DNA of 64,000 bases. Source: Hydrangea macrophylla. Its lineage: Eukaryota; Streptophyta; Magnoliopsida; Cornales; Hydrangeaceae. The stretch's first letter is position 1. Every line of letters starts with the position of its first letter. The DNA is taken from assembly GCA_033977485.1 (NCBI GenBank), contig CM066989.1, positions 100,724,181 to 100,788,180 on the forward strand, in the 5' to 3' direction. A model generated the notes under the pieces. The model saw nothing but the letters and a program-made list of their open reading frames with translations. It did no database searches and was not told the origin of the DNA. The translations under genes were made by a program, and so were the position numbers. Shown in pieces: positions 57,138-64,000 of this stretch.

Positions 57138-57691
57138 TTTTCCTTTCTCTAAACCAACTTTCTTTGGCCGATCTCCGTCCTTCCAGGGGCTCTCCACCAT
57201 GGGACGTCCCTTAGCCCCTTTCCTTCTTGTTTTTTTTGTTCGTTTCGTCCCTCTTTGTGTGGATTTTGTCCCTTATTGTGGGGGTGTTTATTTCTCTCTC
57301 TTTTTTTTTTTTTTTCGTTGTTAGGATTGGTTTCTCACTCTAGATCTCTTCCTCTCCTAATTCTGTGATTAGATCCAGCTTCTATCATCGCAAATCCGGT
57401 GATATTTCGTTAGATTTGGCATTTTGGTAAGGTCCATTCGCAGTTATGATGTTTTATGGGATAATCTATGATGCGAGTCTTGTTAGCTGCTTTCTCCCTC
57501 AAACGGCTTAGTCTAGAACTACGCCACAATTAGTTAGATTGAGGAATTGAGAGATTTGCAGTGCGACTTAGAAGTTCGTTGTGCTTATTTTTCATGCTTT
57601 GTTCTTCCTTCTTTTGATACTTATACTGGTTCCTTTTTGGAATCCGCTGCTTATAAAATGAAACATTTCTCTTGTAAAAAAAAAAGGACTA
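57138..57691 (+). mobile_element. Poly(A)-tailed retroposon, copy 1
   Basis: Shares with copy 2 a series of blocks in the same order: GGGCTCTCCACCATGGGA, TTTCTCCCTCA, GAGAGATTTGCAGTGCGA, then an A-tail at 57676-57685. No long reading frame. Either a SINE or the 3' end of a LINE; I do not recognise the family. Confidence 0.55.
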
Positions 57692-57706
57692 ACACTTGAC
57701 ATATAA

Positions 57707-58331
57707 GAATTGACTATCTCTCTCCAAACAGTTTCTCTCCACATTATCTCTAGATTGAAACTCCAGCGCGGTCTGTCCTCTTCCCAAGGGGTTTCTCACC
57801 ATGGGATAGCCCTTGGCTCTTCTCGTTTGGCTGTTTTGTTTCTCTTTAATTTTGAGAGTTTTGTCTCTCCTTGTGGGGTTGTTGTGTGTGTGTGTGTGCG
57901 TGTGTGTTTTTTTTGTTGTTGTTTCTTTGGATGCTACAGCTAGATCTCTTCGTCTAGCTCCTTATTTCTGATCTTGTGTGGATTCGACTATGTCTCTCAT
58001 AGATCCAATGTTTTTCGTCATATCTGGTATTTGACTGGGCTCTCCTAACAGACACGGTGATCTTGGAGTGGTTTTGGTTGTCGGCTTGTTGGCAGTTTTC
58101 TCCCTCAGCTGGCTCAATGTCAAACTATGCCACAGTCAGTGATATCGATGATTTGAGAGATTTGCAGTGCGAGTCAGAATATCATACTTATTTTCATGTA
58201 ATTTTTTTCTTTCTTTTTGCCTGTATTGATTCCTTTGGATTTGCCTTTGTGATGCAATGAGATGCTTTATTTATAAATAAAAATAAAAATAAAAAATAAA
58301 AATAATAAAAATAAAAATAATAAAAATAAAA
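57707..58331 (+). mobile_element. Poly(A)-tailed retroposon, copy 2, with 15-bp TSD
   Basis: Ends in an A-rich tail of AAAAAT units (58276-58331). It is flanked by ACACTTGACATATAA (57692-57706) and ACACTTGATATATAA (58332-58346), one change. A-tail plus long TSD is the mark of target-primed reverse transcription. It contains a GT microsatellite at 57880-57906. Confidence 0.7.
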
Positions 58332-58737
58332 ACACTTGATATATAAACAAAGAGTAATGCTATGCTTAAATCCCAAATCTAAATTTCAAATAATATAACA
58401 ATGAGTCCACTGAAATTTTGATTAGAAACCATTATAAAATCACTTTAATATCCTCCAATCAAAATCTAGTATGCCAACTGCCATCAATTGTCACAAACAT
58501 ATACAAAGGAGGAATAAGAATGTAGTCACAAAGACTCACAACCTAACAAGCCACAAGACGATGGACGATGGTATGCTAGCCAAGCGCAGTCAAGCACGAT
58601 TGGGCCCCACGAGATAAAAGAAGAGGGCCGTCCACGGTGGTATATATAGAGAGGACAACAGTGGGGCCCAATCCGCCGCAGCACTACCTCCAACTTGCAA
58701 ATTCCTTTCCGCACCCTGTTTTTATCTGAATAAATAA

Positions 58738-59210
58738 AGGGTAAATTGTAGTAACACCCCCTTAAGTATAGTTCTTTTCCAAATATCCCCATACACAAAA
58801 AAAAAACCTCGGTAAATTGATCTCCTCAATTATTACATTTTTTCACTAACACCAATTCTATTATATTATTCCAAAAATTGACGTTTTTGTATATATGAGC
58901 AACATATGATATAAAAATATTATCAAAATGATATTTATTTATCCCCCTTGAACCGTTGGAAATGTTAGGACATAAATATCCATTTTACACACATAATTGT
59001 CAATTTGTTGTGCACAAATTGTAGGTAATTTTTTTCTAAAATTTCCAATGACTCAAAGGAAAGGCACAAAGAATTGTTAACGGATTAACATCAACTGCTG
59101 GATTTTTGGATGACAATCTAACCGAAGGGGTGTTAGTGAAAAAATGTAATAGTTGGGGGAGTCAATTTATTGAGTTTTGTAGTTGAGGAGGTATTAGCGT
59201 AATTTACCCT
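58738..59210. mobile_element. MITE, 473 bp, TIR AGGGTAAATT
   Basis: The left end AGGGTAAATTGTAGTAACAC pairs with the right end (complement AGGGTAAATTACGCTAATAC). A second, longer inverted pair inside (ATTACATTTTTTCACTAACACC at ~58836-58856 and its complement near 59119-59140) makes most of it a fold-back. Confidence 0.7.
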
Positions 59211-59523
59211 AAAATTAAGATATTGAATATACATGTATGTGTGTGTATTCACGTTGCAGCTTAAACAAACTTGGTCAACTTCCCTTAACCATGGTTAGTT
59301 TAATTAACCTACAGAATCCATCAATCTAGGTTTTATCCTCATCTTTTTTTGGTTTTTGCTATAGATCTTCACTTAACCACGCGCATTGAAACCAATTTGT
59401 CGGTGAAGTTTCAAGGGCAATATTTATCTATCAATTCATTATACCATTTTATTTTACAGTTATGATAGTTAAGATTTCTAATAGGAAAAAGTACTCTGTA
59501 TATGTATATTAATTGAAATAGTA

Positions 59524-59723
59524 AGGGTAATACTTGGGGCACAATTAAAGTTATAATCTTTTTTGCACAATCTTCATTTTGTGTCTATCTCTCTCTTGAT
59601 GGGTCCCACAGTGCCAGTGACCCCACAGTGCCCACTAGGAGAGAGATAGACACAAAATGGAAGTTGTGAGCAAAAGGTTGTGAGCAAAAGGTTGTGGCTT
59701 TGGTTGTGCCCCAAGTATTACTC
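59524..59723. mobile_element. MITE, ~200 bp, TIR TAATACTTGGGGCACAA
   Basis: The left TAATACTTGGGGCACAA and right TTGTGCCCCAAGTATTA are perfect complements. The middle pairs over TGTGTCTATCTCTCTC/GAGAGAGATAGACACA. A tandem GAGCAAAAGGTTGTG doubles near 59667. Confidence 0.75.
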
Positions 59724-59725
59724 AA

Positions 59726-59924
59726 ATAGTAAAGATTAAGACACATTCAAAGACACAACTTTTGAAACACAACCCAAGAGATGTGTATATCTTAAGATAC
59801 ATCCAAAGAAACAACTTTTGGGACACAACCCAAGATATACACATCTCTTGGGTAGTGAGATATACACATCTCTTGGGTCGTGTCCCAAAAATTGTGTATT
59901 TGAATGTGTCCCAAGTATTACCCT
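59726..59924. mobile_element. Related MITE in tandem, ~199 bp
   Basis: The right end CCCAAGTATTACCCT complements the outer end of the preceding MITE (AGGGTAATACTTGGG at 59524). The left end is decayed but ACACATTCAAAGACACAA and AACCCAAGAGATGTGTATAT pair with the right half. Two members of one family lie side by side. Confidence 0.65.
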
Positions 59925-60189
59925 AATTGAAATTTTATTGGACCGTACATGAATGCTAAATAAAAATTTCTCTTTCAGTTTGAAAATCGAATTGGACCGC
60001 TTAAATTTTTAACTTTGCAATTAACCATGTTCTCATTTCTTCAAAATATACATCCAAATTTCATAAAGGTAGTATGATAATTTAAACTTTTCAAAGCGCT
60101 TAACACATTTGTTCACAAAATCAGTTCCTCTTGCCATATCCCCGAAAAAAAAAAAAAAAAGGTTCCTCTTGCAATAAATAAGGAAAGAA

Positions 60190-60342
60190 TAATACTATAT
60201 TTCTCAAATTTGAATCTCAAATGCTTTGTCAATTATATCACAAATAGTATGTGGTACCAACGATTACTAAGATAACATGTAGTAAAACTGGAAAAATATT
60301 TGAGATCCAAATTTGTTTAAATTTGGAAAGCATAATGTTACT
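60190..60342. mobile_element. MITE, ~150 bp, TIR TAAT(A/G)CTATATTTCTCAAA
   Basis: The left AATACTATATTTCTCAAATT and GAATCTCAAAT pair with ATTTGAGATCC and AAATTTGGAAAGCATAATGT at the right. Same family as 60447-60630 and a half copy near 58350-58400. Confidence 0.55.
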
Positions 60343-60446
60343 CATAAGGAAAATGCTAAGTACATCAAAATTAGCCACCAATATGAATCTGTCGATGTGT
60401 CAATGACAATTTTAAAATTAATTGTAAATCTTTGTCTTTTCATTTT

Positions 60447-60630
60447 AGAGTAATGCTATATTTCTCAAATTTCTATCCTAAAAGAATCTCCCAAATGATG
60501 TGGCAGTGGAGCCAGGTAAATAACTTCTAATCAAAATTCAATCGGTCCCACTATATTAGACCTGACTCTACTGTCACATCATTTGGGAGACACTTTTAGG
60601 ATAGAAATTTGGGAAGTATAATATTACTCT
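60447..60630. mobile_element. MITE, 184 bp, TIR AGAGTAAT
   Basis: The left AGAGTAATGCTATATTTCTC pairs with the right end (complement AGAGTAATATTATACTTCCC), and pairing continues through TTTCTATCCTAAAAG and CCCAAATGATGTG. A compact fold-back. Confidence 0.75.
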
Positions 60631-60663
60631 TTATTTTATAATTAAAGAAGAGTTACTGAGCAA

Positions 60664-60780
60664 GGGTGATGCTAATGCCAAAGCAGAAAGTGTTGCTAAA
60701 AGTTTTAGCGACACTTTCTGCTTTGTTAGCAACACTTTTTAGTTTGCCATTAGCACTTTTTGTTTTGACATTAACACTAG
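60664..60780. mobile_element. Fold-back built from inverted AGCAGAAAGTGTTGCTAA
   Basis: GCAGAAAGTGTTGCTAAAA meets its near-perfect complement TTTTAGCGACACTTTCTGC at 60684-60722. The same motif recurs inverted at 60726-60746, and CTAATGCCAAA at 60671 pairs with TTGACATTAA at the far end. Small MITE or palindrome expansion. Confidence 0.55.
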
Positions 60781-61092
60781 TCATTGAGCAACTATAAACA
60801 TATTTTCAGAAGGAAAAAAAAAAGTACTAACTACTCACTTTATATTTGATTTTAGTAGGAAACACCCAAATCTAACTTACGCACGTACACATATATCCAA
60901 GGATTAGGTCTAAGTGTCTAACTAGGTTTTGATTTTTTTTTTTTTTCTATTAGTTTAATAAATAGATTTTAAAGGGCTCAGAATTGTTGCATTTGGTTGG
61001 TCAGTCCAACACATGGCCTATTTTATATACGATACAAATAAAACTTAATCGAAAAGTGAATCTTTGTCCCATATATTAACTGATACGAACTT

Positions 61093-61398
61093 TAAGGTCA
61101 TGTTTGGTTGTCACTTCAAATTGAATGGTTTTATTCAAATTTTGTATAGAAGGTAAAGGTAAAATTCATCACTATGAATGAATTCATTTACAAATATGGG
61201 AGATTTCACCATATTTCTTCTTATGATGCAATTTGTTCATTTTTCTAAAATGCCAAAATTCATGATTACAAGCCTCATTTTTGAGACGAGCATCCGTTTT
61301 CTAAATGAAACAATTCATGCTCTTCATCTTTTTATATAAAATTGTGTACGGAAACATGTATGGAATTATTTCATTCAAGGACAACCAAACAGGCCCTA
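61093..61398. mobile_element. MITE, ~305 bp, TIR TAGGGCCTGTTTGGTTGT-like
   Basis: The left TAAGGTCATGTTTGGTTGTC pairs with the right end (complement TTAGGGCCTGTTTGGTTGTC). The interior is AT-rich without a reading frame. TIRs of this look are common for hAT-type MITEs. Confidence 0.65.
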
Positions 61399-61568
61399 AG
61401 TAATTCATAAAAGACCTAAAATAAAAAATTAAAATTAAAATTTTTAAAAAAAACAATCAAGAATGAAAATGACCCTAAAAATTTAAAGAAATGAAGTTAC
61501 ACTTGTATAACCGAGACAATAAATAAATCTGTTTCACCCACACGCTTTTCCACTTTCACTTGATGAAG

Positions 61569-61845
61569 AGGCTGTTTGTCATTGCTTATTTGCTCATTTT
61601 AAGTAATTTTGATGGCTCAAACTGTTTATTGATCTGTTTGTTTTAGCAAAAATATAAGCAGATTTGGTCCAAAAAGCAGTTTGAAAATATGCAGGTGGGG
61701 GGGTGCTTTTCAATATTATCTCTATATTTGATCAATTCATAGTATACTAACCAAACACCCAAACCATAATAAACAGTTCTACTTTTAAGCAGTTCTACTA
61801 ATCACGATCAAGATCGCATAAGCATAAGCACAGACAAACAGGCTT
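61569..61845. mobile_element. MITE, ~277 bp, TIR AGGCTGTTTGTC
   Basis: The left AGGCTGTTTGTCATTGCTTA pairs with the right end (complement AAGCCTGTTTGTCTGTGCTT). A G7 run lies near 61697. No coding region. Confidence 0.6.
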
Positions 61846-62697
61846 GACGTAAGTAGTATATAGCAGCTTTATGTGCCATTGAATTTCATAAATAAATAAA
61901 TGAAAACATATATGTATAGTTTTTATATGTAGGATTACTTGAGAGATAAAACTACAATTGAGTAATGCTTAAGATTTAGAGGGTCACCAAATTTATTCAA
62001 CAAGCAAAACAATTAACAATTGTAACTTCTCTTCAATTGTATGATAGCTAAACCTTATGTCGAATGTGATTTCAAAATTTTGTCTAGCATCCTTATATAT
62101 AGTGTATCAATTTTGTTATTATTATTATCATTATTGTTATTATTTGTGTTGTAAAGCTAACGGTGGATTTTCTTCCATTTATTCTAGTTTTTGGGTAATG
62201 AAGGATCTAAACTAATTCCACGATTGTTAGGGCAACAATTATCGAGCCAGCTTTTCATTTTTAGTTAAACTTATAATTTGTAAATTAATTATACTTGGTA
62301 TTTAGTCGTAGCAAGTTAAAAATATTAAACTAACATGTTTATCAAAGGCCTATCAAACTCCAATTATATATAAGGGAGTAGTAAAATATTTGGATCATTA
62401 TTTGTAACTTTTCTCACCTCCGAGTTAGAGAACTACTTTTCACATTTAAAAGACCCAAAGAGTATTTTTTTATTTATTTTTAATGATCAGTCAAGAGTTC
62501 ATTTAAAGATCAAAGAAATAATACTATATATTTTTGTTAAGTTTTTGCATATATATTCGCATTCTAACAAATATTAAGTAAGCTTTTTGTGTATTAAAGG
62601 CTAATATAGCGCCTCCAGCATCTTCTTCTTCTTCTTTTTCTTTTTTCGTTTGATCTCATAGTTATAATTTTCTATTGTATAACTGGAAAAATTCTTT
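61846..62697. other. AT-rich DNA, nothing recognised
   Basis: No coding region, no clear inverted repeats. A TTATTATTA-type run near 62118-62141 and TCTTCTTCTTCTTC near 62623-62637. Confidence 0.5.
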
Positions 62698-63304
62698 ACA
62701 CTATGTTTGGGAGAGAAGAGAAAATCATAAGTGAGAAGAGAAAAGAAAAGACGATAAATGATGGTGGTTTCTTTCATCCTGTTTGAGAATTTAGGAGAGA
62801 AGAGAAAGTTACTTTATTTCATCTTATTTGCGAGTTGAGAAGAAAAGAAAAAGAAAAATATACAAAGCTACAATTCTACCCATCAAAAGCTAGCTTCATG
62901 TAATGAAACCTCTAATAACTTATTTTCTTTCTTTTAAATCCAAATCAATGGAGGGGAGAGGTAGCTAGGATATTCTGATGAGAAGAGAGATGAATCGTTT
63001 TTTTTTCCCACATAAGTTAACCTATATTATGTATTTGTGGTGGCTCTAGGATATAGATGTAATAAAAAAAAATTACAAAGCTAAACTAATAGGCATTATG
63101 ATGAGTATTAAGAAGTATTCATTAATTCCCACTTTCTTTTCTCTCATTTTGTTTCTAATTTGGAGATAAAGAAATTAAAAGAAAGTGAGACTTAATTTTC
63201 TCTCATTTTCTCTTCTTTTATCTCCTTACTAAAACTCTCAAACGAGAGAAGCTAGAAAAAATGAGATACTTTCTCTCATTTTTTTAAAACTCCTAAACAT
63301 AGTT
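62698..63304. mobile_element. MITE, ~607 bp, TIR AACTATGTTT(G/A)GGAG
   Basis: The left ACACTATGTTTGGGAG pairs with the right end (complement AAACTATGTTTAGGAG). The purine-rich GAGAAGAGAAAAG left half pairs loosely with CTTTCTCTCATT in the right half. No coding region. Confidence 0.55.
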
Positions 63305-63385
63305 TAAAAGTTGACTTTATGCCTTACGTATTTTCATTTCTTTAAGTTTGTCACCCTCCATCACAGATATGTCATCCAAGGAAGT

Positions 63386-63698
63386 TGTTGGATTGAAACA
63401 ATCACACGCAAATAATATATGAAAAACAGAAAGATTAAAGAGACACAAATAATTATCACGTGATTCGGCAATGTGCCTACGTCCACACCGGAGAGCTTGA
63501 AATTTCCACTATCAATAACGCTTTAGAGTTACATCATATATATCTCCTATAGGTACATGGCAAAATCCCCAAAATACCCATACCGTACCGTCGCACATCT
63601 CCATGGCTACGCTTCGCTCCGCCATGGGCCCCAGGGCCCTTCCCTTGACTCTTGAGCCTACTGTAACGGACCCATTACAATATGAGTCATACCCAACA
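63386..63698 (-). mobile_element. Solo LTR, 313 bp, TSD GAAGT
   Basis: Sense reading starts TGTTGGGTATGACTC at 63698 and ends TTTCAATCCAACA at 63386. Perfect TSD GAAGT at 63381-63385 and 63699-63703. CACGTGAT and TACGTCCAC boxes lie inside. The open frames over it are incidental. Probably copia-type by size and ends. Confidence 0.85.
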
Positions 63699-63703
63699 GA
63701 AGT

Positions 63704-64000
63704 GTACCCTAAAACCATATTAATGGAGTTTGGTAGATTTTTAGCAATGCGAAGAGTCTGTTTGGAAATGCATGTTGTTAGCACTCACATTTAGTTAAGA
63801 ACTAAACTTCATGTTGGTTTGAGATCCATTAATTAAAGCATATAGTTATCAGAACCGACTCGGACATTAAATCGGTAATGTGACTTGGTGAATGTGTCAT
63901 TGGTTCAGCCATCGGGTTAACTGGTTGAGTCAGTAAATATATAATAAAAGAAAAAAAAATATTGTAATAATTGTATCTAAAAAAATATGAAAAATGAGTA
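63704..64000. other. AT-rich DNA to window end
   Basis: No coding sequence or repeat border that I can support. GAGTCGGTT-like direct repeats near 63856 and 63916 are too short to call. Confidence 0.4.

Noticed and set aside
63512..63784. Overlapping small frames near the window end
   Set aside because: They lie over a solo LTR with perfect TSD (63386-63698) and have no domain.

Overview
The window is plant nuclear DNA, most likely from a flowering plant (eudicot). From about 1.3 to 50.4 kb it is almost entirely LTR retrotransposons inserted into one another. The remaining ~12 kb is AT-rich DNA full of short non-autonomous elements (MITEs), solo LTRs and retroposed fragments. I found no convincing host protein gene, rRNA gene or intact tRNA gene. 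All long coding regions are Ty3/gypsy gag-pol, plus one copia gag remnant.

The nest can be taken apart from target-site duplications (TSDs) that I read directly. The outermost element is D (+ strand; 5' LTR ending at 2954, PBS 2960-2971). Its gag is interrupted at 3569/48338 with TSD ATGAA. Inside lies a composite of two members of one LTR family placed head to head: A (minus; LTR 3570-3938, pol 3939-5447, gag 33934-34602) and F (plus; LTR-198 bp-LTR, 34799-48337). A's gag and pol are separated by non-coding segment G. G carries B (6525-32087, Tekay-type, minus, TSD ATTTC). B's 5' LTR carries a complete Athila-type element (15021-28899, minus, TSD CTTAG, two 1618-bp LTRs, open gag-pol of 1,858 codons plus a 3' ORF). 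On the other arm, F's second LTR carries solo LTR E (36773-47863, minus, TSD CAAGG/TAAGG). E carries C (38228-47822, Tekay-type, plus, TSD TCTCA), a young element broken only by two TAG codons. After D's truncated pol come a second gag remnant H (49846-50378), a tRNA-like SINE head and a copia LTR/gag remnant (to ~52.1 kb).

From 52.8 to 63.3 kb there are a dozen fold-back/MITE units, a Stowaway-like element split by a 629-bp solo LTR, two tandem copies of a poly(A)-tailed retroposon, and a 313-bp solo LTR with perfect TSD.

The most unusual signals are in the LTRs. (1) Elements B and C carry arrays of short hairpins whose loop is conserved while the stems change with pairing kept. In both, the array is followed by the same two-hairpin block. 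(2) Several unrelated LTRs each carry a cluster of their own palindrome: TCAATCGATTGA (34 core copies in the Athila element), TTCGATCGATCGAA (E), CAGTCGACTG (D) and TCGCGCGA-type tiles (C). In E and the Athila element, and perhaps D, a cluster lies upstream of the TATA-like box. (3) The A/F composite has the 3' (U5) end of an LTR at both outer ends within one 5-bp TSD, as if ends of two cDNA molecules were integrated together.
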